64,000 nt of DNA from NCBI GenBank assembly GCA_016584305.1, contig JACEEZ010011953.1, positions 33,958 through 97,957 on the forward strand, written 5' to 3'. The notes beneath the pieces are model-generated. The model worked only from the letters and a program-made list of their open reading frames with translations. It was not told where the DNA came from and ran no database searches. Origin of the DNA: Chionoecetes opilio (Eukaryota > Arthropoda > Malacostraca > Decapoda > Majidae). Shown here piece by piece: positions 22,061 through 32,563 of the stretch (position 1 is the first letter of the stretch; every line of letters begins with the position of its first letter). The position numbers and the translations under genes are program-made.

Positions 22061-23360
22061 TCCTGATTTTCAAATTTTTTTTTCTTTTTTTAGTTCATTT
22101 TTTTCACTAAAAAAAAAAGGAGGAGGAGGAGGGGGAGAAAGGGGGTGACTGCAACTCAAGACTGCCAAACACCATTAGTCTTTCTTACAAAACCCTCGTC
22201 TCCATCTGTGTTATATTAGTTTGGTGGTAATAGTAGTATTTGTAGTAGTAGTAGTGTAGTATAGTTTGGTAGTGTAGTGTATATTAGTAGTATAGTATAG
22301 TGTCACATAGTTAGTTGTTTTTTTTGTTGTTGTGGTTGTGGTTTGTTGTTGTGGGATATTTTGTGGTAGTATTTTTGTGGGGTAGAGTAGTTTTAGTAGT
22401 ATAGTAGTTGAAATTTTTGTTTTAGAAGAGAGAGAGAGAGAAGAGAGAGTGAGAAGTTAAGGGCCCATGGTCTCTCTCCCTCCCTTGAGTAAATCCTTTG
22501 ATCCTAAAATCCTTCTCTGCCTAAGCCGAGGGAAAAGGGGGAGAAAGGAGGGGTGGGGGGTGGGGAAAGGGAAAAGAGGGAAGAAAGAGGGAGAGAGGGG
22601 GGGGAGAAGGAAGAAAGGGGGGGAGGGCAAGGTAAGGGCACAGCCGAGTAAAGGAATCGAGGTTTAAACCCTTTGGAAGTCCTACGATGTGATATTTTAT
22701 TATTTTTTTTAATTATTTTATTATTAACCTTTTAAATCTAAAAGAAAGATATTATAAAGGGAAAAAAAACGATTTGCATGGAAAACAAAAAAAAAGTGAG
22801 AAAAACTAAAAAATTCCAAAGTTCGAAAGATAGTGTGAGAGAGAGAGAGAGAGAGAAGAAGAAAAGAGAGGAGAGAGGAGGAGGAGAGAGAGAAGGAGAG
22901 GAGAGGAGAGAGAGAGAAAAAAAATCAATTGTTTTTTTTCTGACTGAAGAATATTTTTATTTTTTTTCCCTTTATTTCCCCCTAATTTCAAAATTTTCCT
23001 TTTCCTCAATTTCTTTATATTTAAAATTTTCATCTTCTATACATGTTTCATCATTATCTTTTCTCTTTCTTCCCTTTATCGAAACAATCTCATAATTTCT
23101 CCTATATCTCACTATCGGTGTTTCCTCCTCATCCTTTTCCTCTTCTTATCTCTTATGGGTTTTTTTTTTCTCTCTCACAAACAACTTTTATTTCTCATGC
23201 GTTTTTTCTCATATTATTTTCCTGGACATTTATATTTCATAGATCTTATTCCACCTTTTTTTATCTCCATTCTCCGACCTCTATTATTTTCTCACTCTTT
23301 CTTTCATGTAATTCTCCCTTCTCCTATCCTCTTTTTCCTCCTCCTCCTCCTCCTCCTACT
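22061..23360. other. Low-complexity sequence (GGA, TAG, GA, CTT tracts), no gene
   Basis: A tagtag/tagta-rich stretch (22210-22420), (GA)n at about 22425-22450 and 22838-22918, and an AT/CT-rich region to 23360. I recognise nothing coding. Confidence 0.7.
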
Positions 23361-23516
23361 CTTCCTCCTCAGGGAAGCGATTCAGGTGTTATGCAGAAGG
23401 AATAACAATTAGCAGAGAGGAGGAGGAGGAGGACGAGAAGGAGGAGGTGGGAGAAGGAGGAGATCATTTGCGGATGCAACGAATGTAATATGAATACTTG
23501 ATGTTTTAGTTGCGTT

Positions 23517-23548
23517 GTTAATAGTAGTAGTAGTAGTACCAGCAGTAA

Positions 23549-23580
<32 letters not shown>

Positions 23581-23620
23581 CCAGTACCAGTAGTAGTAGA
23601 TACAGAAACATTCCTACCAC
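23517..23620 (+). repeat. (TAG)n trinucleotide repeat
   Basis: agtagtagtagta with accagcag and accagtacc interruptions. The same kind of tract occurs in the palindrome at 6.6-7.2 kb. The Leu- and Thr-rich ORFs on the minus strand are artefacts. Confidence 0.9.
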
Positions 23621-23809
23621 CACCAAAACAACAAGTATAAAACACACCTATACCTATCAATCAACCATCTATATCAGACCCAGGGTTCGAATCCAGGAAC
23701 CACTGTTGGCTTTGTCGATAGATATGTACTACTATAATTATATATTTAAGGCATTACTAATAATATCCATGTTGAAGTTATTGTAACGGTGACACGGTGA
23801 AACTAAGGC

Positions 23810-24415
23810 CCACTCAGAGCTCATTCTTTGCACATATAGTGGATAATGTCAATGATATGCCCAGTAAAAATGAACATTCCGTCAATAATTAACTTAGATA
23901 GAGGGTAACAAAGTGTAAAATAAATACAAATTGTAAGAGTTACCGCTCTCATTTTTGTGTACATACCCATACCGGGTACGAATGGAATAAAGAACAAACA
24001 TTTCCGAAGATAACAGTGTATCTTTTATGTTGATAAACGTTTTTGATAAGAGGGAAATTACTCTGGAAAGTAAACTTTTCCCCCGAATATCCCCGGGGTT
24101 TTGACAAGACACGAGCGCCTCATATGTCACTCCGTGTACCCACCCCTGGCCTGACCACCGCCCTGGGTGAAAAAAGGCATCGCGTGACAGGGCCTTTATA
24201 CGGCAATCTCTTCTCTCCTGTCTCCTCCAGTAGTTACCTCCAGCAACCACAGTACCGCACACGGTTAATAGCTTATAAAGCAGTATTTTGTGGTAAATAA
24301 GTAAGGAAAGGCGGGGCGGGGGGGGAGGTATGGTGAGGCAAGGTTGGGGTGAGGCACGCACGACCTGGGATCCTCTTACCTCTCCACGCGGCAGGATGGA
24401 TGAAATTAAAAAGAA
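23810..24415 (-). mobile_element. Family Q, copy C (inverted)
   Basis: Reverse complement of 18225-18800: tttcatccatcctgccgcg is at its 5' end (about 24412 on the minus strand). The ggacgtgtgcgg-type core reads ccgcacacggttaatagct on the plus strand. The distal landmark reads gcacatatagtggataatgt. It directly follows, on the minus strand, the coding remnant of the L1-like ORF1, truncating it. The sequence is clean, so this copy is the best reference for the family. Confidence 0.8.
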
Positions 24416-25321
24416 ACAAGTACCTTCAGGTGGCTGTACCGTACGATCACTGACAGCACCAGCACCCGTACTCCCTCGAGACGCACCGTCAGCCAAGGGA
24501 CCCATCGCCGTGGCAGAAACTGCTCCCTCTGACGTCGCAGCACCAGCCGTAGATGGTACGCCAGCCGCTACGTCTCCACGAAGACTGTGAGCCACCAAGC
24601 CAGCACCTACGTGGGGTGAGCTAGCAGCCGGCACCGAGGATGACGATCGTTGGTCAATTCTGTCCCGAATTATGAGTCGTGTGTGTCGGAAGAAGGCTAC
24701 TTTTCCGTCTTCCCTGGCTTTTTTCATTAAGGGGAACTTTTTTCTTTATTTCCATTGAAGCAGGACAAATTAAGGTCTTCATTTATATATATCCCTGTTC
24801 CTTTAAGTTTCTTTGCATTTCTTATTGCTGCATCTCTGTCGCTAAATTTCTCGAACCGAACGACGATTGCTCGAGGATGAGAAGCAGCGGGTCTCACCCG
24901 GTGAGCACGTTCGAGGTTCACAGAGGGTAGTTGTATCTTGTCCTGCAGTAATTTTGTCACATTTATTGCTGTCTGCTCCCAAGTTTCACCGACAGGCTGC
25001 TCCTTGAGGCCGATGATCCTTAGATTGTTGCATCTGGAGGTAATCTTCTTGGTAGTTTACTCGGTGTTCATTTTCAGCGACTCTTGACTGAAGCTCTTCA
25101 ACTGCCACTTGTTTCTCGTTGTTAGATTTCTGAAGCACCTTTACGTTGTTCTTCAGGTCCAGTACTTCGGATTGGGAGAATTCAAGGCTTTTTATGAGAT
25201 CCGTCATAGTGCCTTCAACTAACCGGATCCGTTCCTTGAGTTGATCAACCACCAAATCCAATGCAGAGCGAAATGCGCGTTCTTGAGATTCCAGTAACAT
25301 CTTAACAGCGGCAAGATCCAT
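24411..25321 (-). pseudogene. L1-like LINE ORF1 (coiled coil and RRM/CTD)
   Basis: The start is the ATG at 25321. Codons 1-110 form a heptad-rich coiled coil (LVVDQLKERIRLVEG, VKVLQKSNNEKQVAVEELQ). After a frameshift near 24985 comes an RRM-like segment (NNLRIIGLKE) and then the signature C-terminal domain (ETWEQTAINVTKLL, LERAHRV, RAIVVRFEKFSDRD, NAKKLKGTGIYINEDL). A second shift near 24727 leads into a basic then Ala/Gly/Ser-rich tail. This is the architecture of L1/Tx1-type ORF1 RNA chaperones. The frame runs into family Q copy C at about 24411, and no ORF2 (endonuclease/RT) follows. The satellite at 25392-26677 lies just upstream. Confidence 0.85.
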
Positions 25322-25391
25322 GGTTGTTAATCACTAGTTTGTTGGACTAGGAGCGGAGCACCAGATAGGCACGTCTGGTCACCACAAAAGT

Positions 25392-26677
25392 GAAAGTGAA
25401 AGTGTGTTAGAAAGTGAAGGGCTGTGTTAGAAAGTCAACGGCTGGGTTAGAAAGTGAACGGCTGTGTTAGAAAGTGAAGGGCCGTGTTAGAAAGTGAACG
25501 GCTGTGTTAGAAAGTGAAGGGCCGTGTTAGAAAGTGAACGGCTGTGTTAGAAAGTGAAGGGCCGTGTTAGAAAGTGAACGGCTGTGTTAGAAAGTGAAGG
25601 GCCGTGTTAGAAAGTGAACGGCTGTGTTAGAAAGTGAAGGGCCGTGTTAGAAAGTGAACGGCTGTGTTAGAAAGCGAAGGGCCGTGTTAGAAAGTGAACG
25701 GCTGTGTTAGAAAGTGAAGGGCCGTGTTAGAAAGTGAACGGCTGTGTTAGAAAGTGAAGGGCCGTGTTAGAAAGTGAACGGCTGTGTTAGAAAGTGAAGG
25801 GCCGTGTTAGAAAGTGAACGGCTGTGTTAGAAAGTGAAGGGCCGTGTTAGAAAGGAACGGCTGTGTTAGAAAATGAAGGGCCGTGTTAGAAAGTTAAGGG
25901 CCGTGTTAGAAAGTTAAGGGCCGTGTTAGAAAGTGAAAGGCCGTGTTAGAAAGTGAACGGTTGTGTTAGAAAGTGAAGGGCCGTGTTAGAAAGTGAACGG
26001 CTGTGTTAGAAAGCGAAGGGCCGTGTTAGAAAGTGAACGGCTGTGTTAGAAAGTGAAGGGCCGTGTTAGAAAGTGAACGGCTGTGTTAGAAAGTGAAGGG
26101 CCGTGTTAGAAAGGAACGGCTGTGTTAGAAAGTGAAGGGCCGTGTTAGAAAGTTAAGGGCCGTGTTAGAAAGTTAAGGGCCGTGTTAGAAAGTGAAAGGC
26201 CGTGTTAGAAAGTGAAGGGCCGTGTTAGAAAGTGAAGGACCGTGTTAGAAAGTGAACGGCTGTTAGAAAGTGAAGGGCCGTGTTAGAAAGTGAAGGGCCG
26301 TGTTAGAAAGTGAAGGGCCGTGTTAGAAAGTGAAGGGCCGTGTTAGAAAGTGAAGGGCCGTGTTAGAAAGTGAAGGGCCGTGTTAGAAAGTGAACGGCTG
26401 TGTTAGAAAGTGAAGGGCCGTGTTAGAAAGTGAACGGCTGTGTTAGAAAGTGAAGGGCCGTGTTAGAAAGTGAACGGCTGTGTTAGAAAGTGAAGGGTCG
26501 TGTTAGAAAGTGAACGGCTGTGTTAGAAAGTGAAGGGCCGTGTTAGAAAGTGAAGGGCCATGTTAGAAAGTAAAGGCCGTGTTAGAAAGTGAAGGGCCGT
26601 GTTAGAAAATGAAGGGCCGTGTTAGAAAGTGAACGGCTGTGTTAGAAAGTGAAGGGCCGTGTTAGAAAGTGAAGGGC
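25392..26677 (+). repeat. 20-bp satellite with 40-bp dimeric higher-order pattern
   Basis: About 64 copies of a 20-bp monomer. Two types alternate through most of the array: gaagggccgtgttagaaagt and gaacggctgtgttagaaagt. The strict alternation makes a 40-bp dimer. Near 25880-25960 and 26130-26390 the alternation breaks into runs of the gaagggcc type, and a block with ttaagggcc variants occurs twice. No unique spacers separate the units, so it is not a CRISPR-like array. It begins ~70 bp upstream of the LINE ORF1 start codon (minus strand). Confidence 0.97.
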
Positions 26678-27480
26678 GTCGCGACACTGATTTGAGCTGA
26701 GGCTTGAGGGTTGAGGGAGGGAGGTACGTGAAGGCATGATTTTTGTAACTTTCTTTTTTTCTTATGTTTTTGAGTGGTATGATTGGATTTGTTTAAAGCC
26801 TCTTCTCTCCTATTCTCTCTTTTTCTCTTTCTCTCTCTTCCTGTCTATATATTTCTCTATTTTGCTTTCTTTCTCTCTCTTTATATATACTATTTCCCTA
26901 TTTCACTCTCTATTTCGCTTTCTCTCTCTTTCTCCCTCTCTATATTAACTACCCACCACTTGCTTACCTCTTGACGAGGCTCTGTTATGACTCTTTTTTC
27001 CTATTTTAGAAGCCTCTGAACATCAGCCATTACCGCAGGTCTTCTCTATGTCAGCGAGAACAGAACACGGTAATATAGCACCGGGAATATCAATTTCACG
27101 CAAAATAACTCTTAAGTTCTTCCATCGTCGTAGCTTTCCCTCCGTAGGTCCACCCGCGGCGACCCCGCCTTATCCCCACAATGCACCGATGTAAACAAAC
27201 CGTGACGTAGTTATGTCTGGGGCCCATTGTATTAGCTTTCCATTGATATATTTCGTTTTCTGATAAATGCAGTAGTAGCATGCATAAATTAGCGATTTAT
27301 TAGCGGATTAGTAGGAGACGGTGAAGGGAAGAAGAGGAGCAGGAGGTAAAATAAAATACAGAGAGAGAGAGATGCATTTTGCATTGTTTTGCTCGCAATA
27401 TGATTTACCTCCCATTCAGCAATGCATATGTTGAAAGTGTTCTTATTATTATTGTATTTGATTTTCTTCCATAATGATTA
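26678..27480. other. No recognisable gene; CpG-containing segment at 27100-27200
   Basis: A CT-rich tract runs from 26800 to 26945. tttttcctattttag at about 26990-27006 resembles a 3' splice site. ccacccgcggcgacccc and gtgacgta near 27150-27210 resemble promoter-type sequence, and a 61-codon minus ORF (27096-27281) crosses it. I recognise no protein, so a host promoter or exon here is only possible. Confidence 0.35.
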
Positions 27481-27502
27481 TGATAACTTTGTCCATTATC
27501 GC

Positions 27503-27634
<132 letters not shown>

Positions 27635-27771
27635 GAGAGAGGGATAGAGACAGAGAAAGGCGATAAGAGGAGAAGAGATAATGGCCATTCCTTTCTTTCT
27701 TTCTCCTTCCTGCACCCATATATCCTATGCGTGCCACCCCGGCTTGTCCATCCTATCTGTCCAGCCCCGCC

Positions 27772-29222
27772 ATAATGGGGAGTTTTCAAAGCTAAACCGC
27801 CAGATGTCTCTCGCGCATTTCACATCCTCTGCTCTGTGAGGCTGAATGATCTATCATTTACCGTAAATTCTCTGTACTTCTTTGGGACATATCAGAATTA
27901 TCCTTCAATACAACAACTGAAACAGTTCTTAATAAAAAATGTAGTTTATCATTTTATTTGTCTGCACTTTGTGAAAATATTGGCAAAACAATTGAATACT
28001 TGAAAACTCAATCTTTAAAAATCGTCTTTTCATAAAAAAAACACAAGTTCAAGCAGAATGAGGCTTCAGGAAATATCTACTTGTATGTAAGCATTCACAG
28101 AGTACCTATTTTGGGTGTATATGTCTCTCTTACGACGAACATTTAACCAAGAAGTAATTTAAGTGCTTGGCACCTCAACGAACAGTCTTCTATCGAAGAC
28201 AATACATGGTCTTGTTTACTATTTCCCCCGCCGCGAACTCTAAGCCCCTCCACCTCAATCTTTCCCTCTGAATCAATCAATCAACCCTTCCCTCTGAATA
28301 CCCTATGTCCTCTGGTTTATCCTATTGTAACGAAGGAGGGTGGGGGCAACCCACCCCTCTCAAACTTCGTCACACTAACGGCTCGGGGCTATGGAGGAGA
28401 CGGAAAGGACTGCAAAGAGACTTTTACTGCTGTGCACGGCCTTATTACCCCAACTACTACTACCCACAGTACATAGTGACTGCACGTCTGTCACGTAACT
28501 ACACGCGCCACTCCGCTCCGCCCCAACACAACACAAGTCACAGTCAAAGCACGAAATAAGGAGACGAAAGTCTTCTTTATGTGGGAAACGGTATGTGGGA
28601 GCGGATGCCACGAATATTCCAGTAGAGGATAGAGTGTGATGAGATAAGCGGGTGGTGATAGTTAGGATGACATGTAGCCTGTGGTATTGAGAAGTTAGGA
28701 GTATCAGTGATCTGAGCTGTGAGGTAAGGATCGGCGGCGCTGAGCTGTCCATCCTCGTGTCGTGTCAACAGGAAAGTGGGTGATAGCAGATCCTGCCGGC
28801 GGGATGGTTTCTGTGGAGATGCTGAACGCCACACTCTGTTTTGGTTAAATGTTCGTCGTAAGAGAGACTTATACACCCAAAATAGGTACTCAGTGAATGC
28901 TTACATACAAGTAGATATTTCCTGAAGCCTCATTCTGCTTGAACTTGTGTTTTTTTTATGAAAAGACGATTTTTAAAGATTGAGTTTTCAAGTATTCAAT
29001 TGTTTTGCCAATATTTTCACAAAGTGTAGACAAATAAAATGATAAACTACATTTTTTATTAAGAACTGTTTCAGTTGTTGTATTGAAGGGTAATTCTGAT
29101 ATGTCCCAAAGAAGTACAGAGAATTTACGGTAAATGATAGATCATTCAGCCTCACAGAGCAGAGGATGTGACAGCCTGAGAGACAGGCTTGAGCGTGAGC
29201 TTATTAGAAAACTCCCCATTAT
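27772..29222. mobile_element. 1.45-kb element with ~380-bp inverted arms
   Basis: Arms are 27772-28150 and 28841-29222. They begin ataatggggagttttc and end gaaaactccccattat, are nearly identical over their inner ~330 bp, and are more diverged near the outer ends. The ~690-bp spacer carries a possible LINE endonuclease start on the minus strand. Long TIR-like arms suggest a fold-back DNA element or an inverted duplication. No transposase is seen, and the flanks give no clear target duplication. Confidence 0.8.
28577..28720 (-). pseudogene. Possible LINE endonuclease N-terminus fragment
   Basis: A minus-strand frame contains HSILYWNIRGIRSH, close to the conserved start of APE-type endonucleases in Jockey/CR1 LINEs (I-x-x-W-N-I-R-G-L/I-R-S). 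A stop follows within eight codons, and downstream resemblance in another frame is weak. It lies in the spacer of the long inverted repeat. It rests on one short motif only. Confidence 0.4.
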
Positions 29223-29248
29223 GTCTCTACAATATCTCTCTCTCTTAA

Positions 29249-30448
29249 GGGGAGGCTCACCCTCTGACACAAAAAAAAAGATAAAAAAAAAAGCATCAGA
29301 TCGTTCAACTTGAAACTTTCAGGGTATAACCAAATTATCAATGTCGACTTTAGGTGAGCAGGAGAATGTGGTACATCATGACGTCTGACGGTATGACGTC
29401 ATAAGGTTTTTCATGACGTCACAACTTCCTGTGTTGTTGTTTTTTGTCGTAGAGACACCTGCTTCTACATGGAAATACTTAAATACCATACGAAGAGCGT
29501 GTAATTTCGTTTCTTTTTTAATTCTCAATACGCAATGAGTTATCGAGGCCATAAAAAGCACCTCACGTGAAGTCACGCCGATCACCATTTTTTTTACAAA
29601 TAAAATTCCGTAACATTCAAGTTATTCACTTTATCGAAAAAAATACTAAATTACACGATGAAGGCACAACCAATAAGTATTAACATGAACGTTTACAAGC
29701 ACTTTCAATTATTTTTCAATTTTTGACAATTTTTTAATGTAAACATTTCTTGTTTTGAGATACAGGTGTTTAAAGTTTGCGGTACAATGTAACGTAGCTA
29801 TTTATTTCAGGATTGGCATTATTTTCACACACAAAGCTCTATAGCTTATATTGATACTATACATAACACATCTACATATATTTATAATATTTACTACCTT
29901 CGCCCCCCAATCCTTCCGCCCCCCCTTCCCCCCATCCTTCACTTCACCTTCGTATTTCCCACATTTTCTTTAGCTTCTGATTTCTTGTAAGCGTCATGGT
30001 GATCTTCAGAGGTTGGTACAACCTTCAGAGCTTGTTGTAACAACAAGAAATAATAGCGTTGATAGCTATTGACAGGCCAGACGTTGACAGCCAGCGGAGC
30101 AGCACGCAAAACTCCCTTGGTATCTTTAGGGTGGGAGCAGGGCAGGAGCCGCAGGCTATTGCTGCCAGATGTCTCTAGAATTTCACTCACACATACAACT
30201 TCGAAACACGGAAGAAAACAAGGAAAAACGAGCTTTATATACAGAAGCACAGGGCCCATACTCGCGTGCGCCCTTTAAATGGTTACGCCCCTTCTTCCTT
30301 TAAAAGCCACGTGGGCGGCGTAGTAAGTTCGAGGGCGATTTAATTCGCTTTCCTATATGTTGCTACATTATGTACGCTTGAAATCCGCTCAAATCTCAAT
30401 TTAGATTTTTTTCATATATTTCGAGCTAATCAGAGGGTGAGCCTCCCC
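29249..30448. mobile_element. 1.2-kb TTAA-flanked element with perfect 19-bp inverted ends
   Basis: TTAA (29245-29248), then ggggaggctcaccctctga. The exact reverse complement ends at 30448, followed by TTAA (30449-30452); with one flanking base on each side the match is 24/24. TTAA targets point to the Kolobok or piggyBac superfamilies. Near the left end atgacgtc occurs three times in about 43 bp (29378-29420), including two full TGACGTCA palindromes. A 106-codon minus ORF (29939-30259) has no recognised domain. The perfect termini suggest a recently active non-autonomous family. Confidence 0.85.
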
Positions 30449-30530
30449 TTAAGTGGCGTAAATCCCCGGGGGTATTCAAGGGGGTCCAAGGGGTGGAGCG
30501 TGTCAACTCCGCGAGGCGTGGCTGCACAAC

Positions 30531-30534
<4 letters not shown>

Positions 30535-30601
<67 letters not shown>
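30535..30601 (+). repeat. (TC)n microsatellite
   Basis: Pure tc repeat; related (GA)n tracts at about 30616-30630 and 30759-30807 separate the two SINE copies. Confidence 0.95.
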
Positions 30602-30603
<2 letters not shown>

Positions 30604-30630
30604 AATGAGATGGAAGGAGAGAGAGAGAGA

Positions 30631-30756
30631 TAAGATACTTTGATCCTATCTAGACACTTTGCTAGTATCAACTACAAGGTTATTGACTATACAAAGCGCC
30701 ACCACGCCAGGACGAACTTGGTGGACTCGAACCGCTGACCGAATGCAGGGACTCTG

Positions 30757-30759
<3 letters not shown>
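30631..30759 (-). mobile_element. tRNA-derived SINE, truncated copy
   Basis: Same sequence as 30808-30930 (landmarks aagatactttgatcctatct, acaaagcgccaccacgccag, ggtggactcgaacc). It stops at gactctgcac, so the A-box half of the tRNA head is missing, replaced by a (GA)n tract. Confidence 0.85.
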
Positions 30760-30807
<48 letters not shown>

Positions 30808-30810
<3 letters not shown>

Positions 30811-30980
30811 GATACTTTGATCCTATCTAGACACTTTGCAAGTACCAACTACAAGGTTATTGACTATACAAAGCGCCACCACGCCAGGACGAATTTGGTG
30901 GACTCGAACCCCTGACCGAATGTCGCAGGGACTCTGCAACACCAGTCCGTGATTCTACCAACCGCGCCACCCTGGCGGGT
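30808..30980 (-). mobile_element. tRNA-derived SINE with A and B boxes
   Basis: On the minus strand the head reads ggtggcgcggttggtagaat (A box region) and ggttcgagtcc (B box, 30910-30900), then a tRNA-unrelated body ending in taggatcaaagtatctta. The arrangement fits an RNA polymerase III type 2 internal promoter. It is not a functional tRNA: the arms do not close into a cloverleaf and an unrelated body follows. Confidence 0.85.
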
Positions 30981-31139
30981 AGAGAGAGAGAGAGAGAGGA
31001 GTTAATGGAGAAGAACAGTTTACAAATAGGTCACAGAAGGATGGAGGAGAGAGGGGGGGAAGGGGACGGGTGAAAGGGTCAATTGACCGCGGTAGGAAAA
31101 GTAGAGGCAGATTTGTAGGAGAATTACTTCTATACGGGA

Positions 31140-31670
31140 AGCTGTATTTTTTTATGTGTGTATTTACCTAGTTGTATTTACCTAGTTGTAACATACAGGA
31201 AAAGAGCTATGCTCGTACTGCCTCGTCTCCAAATCTACTATTATCCAGCTTGCCTTTGAAGTCCTGAATACGTCTTGCATTAATCACTTTTGCATCAAGG
31301 TTGTTCCAGGCTTCTATGCTTCTATATGGGAAGCTGTATTTTTTTATATCTCTCTTGCATGTTGTTCTTTTCAATTTCTTCTCATGACCTCTTGTACTTC
31401 TATCGTCCCACACAAACAGATCTTCTCTGTCAATTTTTTCCAGACCCATTGATGCTCTATACACTGCTATAAAATCTCCCCTTTCTCTTCTTTTCTCAAG
31501 TGTTGGGAGTTTTAGTCTTGAAAGTCTTTCTTCATATGGTAAATCTCTCAAGCTTGGAGCCATTTTTGTGGCTGCTCTTTGTATTCTCTCAATCTTCCTT
31601 ATATTCTTCTTTTTATGTGGTGACCAAATCACTGCCGCATATTCCAACCTTGGTCGAATCAAAGATGTTA

Positions 31671-31701
<31 letters not shown>

Positions 31702-31740
31702 TTCCCTTCTGCTATCAAGTAACCTTTGATAAGGCATTTA
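31140..31740 (-). pseudogene. CR1-type LINE 3' end (RT C-terminus and tail)
   Basis: From about 31670 the minus strand encodes the region after the RT core: SLIRPRLEYAAVIWSPHKKK, RIQRAATKM, YEERLSRLKLPTLEKRRERG, SFPYRSIEAWNNLD, then a stop near 31210. The 3' tail contains the repeated tatttacctagttg. The copy is 5'-truncated exactly at a (TG)n tract (31674-31701), which inserts His-Thr repeats into the predicted ORF. Most of the preserved part is in one frame, so it is fairly young. Confidence 0.9.
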
Positions 31741-31871
31741 AAAAGATAAGGAGTTGACACGCCACGTTGAGTTGACACGTTCTTATTTCACAAAAATTAC
31801 TGAGTGTTGTATTAGGCCGTGCTGTGAAGGAGAAAAATACATCCTAGATAGGTACTGCATAACTTAATACA

Positions 31872-32545
31872 ACCCTGGTGTGTAGTATGTATTGTGTAGT
31901 GTAGTATGTATTGTGTAGTGTAGTATGTATTGTGTAGTGTAGTATGTATTGTGTAGTGTAGTATGTATTGTGTAGTGTAGTATGTAGTGTGTAGTGTAGT
32001 ATGTATTGTGTAGTGTAGTATGTAGTGTGTAGTGTAGTAATGTGTTGTGTAGTTGTAGTATGTAGTGTGTAGTGTAGTATGTAGTGTGTAGTGTAGTATG
32101 TATGTGTAGTGTAGTATGTAGTGTGTAGTGTAGTATGTATTGTGTAGTGTAGTATGTAGTGTGTAGTGTAGTATGTATTGTGTAGTGTAGTATGTATTGT
32201 GTAGTATAGTATGTAGTGTGTAGTGTAGTATATAGTGTGTAGTGTAGTATGTATTGTGTAGTGTAGTATGTATTGTGTAGTGTAGTATGTAGTGTGTAGT
32301 GTAGTATGTATTGTGTAGTGTAGTATGTAGTGTGTAGTGTAGTATGTAGTGTGTAGTGTAGTATGTATTGTGTAGTGTAGTATGTAGTGTGTAGTGTAGT
32401 ATGTATTGTGTAGTGTAGTATGTATTGTGTAGTGTAGTATGTAGTGTGTAGTGTAGTATATAGTGTGTAGTGTAGTATGTAGTGTGTAGTGTAGTATGTA
32501 GTGTGTAGTGTAGTATGTATTGTGTAGTGTAATATGTATTGGCAT
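31872..32545 (-). repeat. 19-bp minisatellite in a polymerase-gene intron
   Basis: About 35 copies of a 19-bp unit, agtgtagtatgtattgtgt, with recurrent attgtg/agtgtg variants and few indels. Since 19 is not a multiple of three, all three minus frames fuse into a 19-residue period (Tyr/Thr/His/Leu/Ile), producing a fortuitous 291-codon ORF continuous with the exon at 32564. The array ends ~18 bases from that exon's 5' splice site. Confidence 0.95.
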
Positions 32546-32563
32546 CCAGCCCACCCGGCGTAC

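Noticed and set aside
17860..24420. LTR retrotransposon with family Q copies as LTRs
   Set aside because: The matching copies are inverted, not direct, and no gag-pol, primer-binding site or polypurine tract was seen between them.
25392..26677. CRISPR-like direct-repeat array
   Set aside because: Units are contiguous 20-bp monomers with no unique spacers, in a eukaryotic context; it is a satellite.
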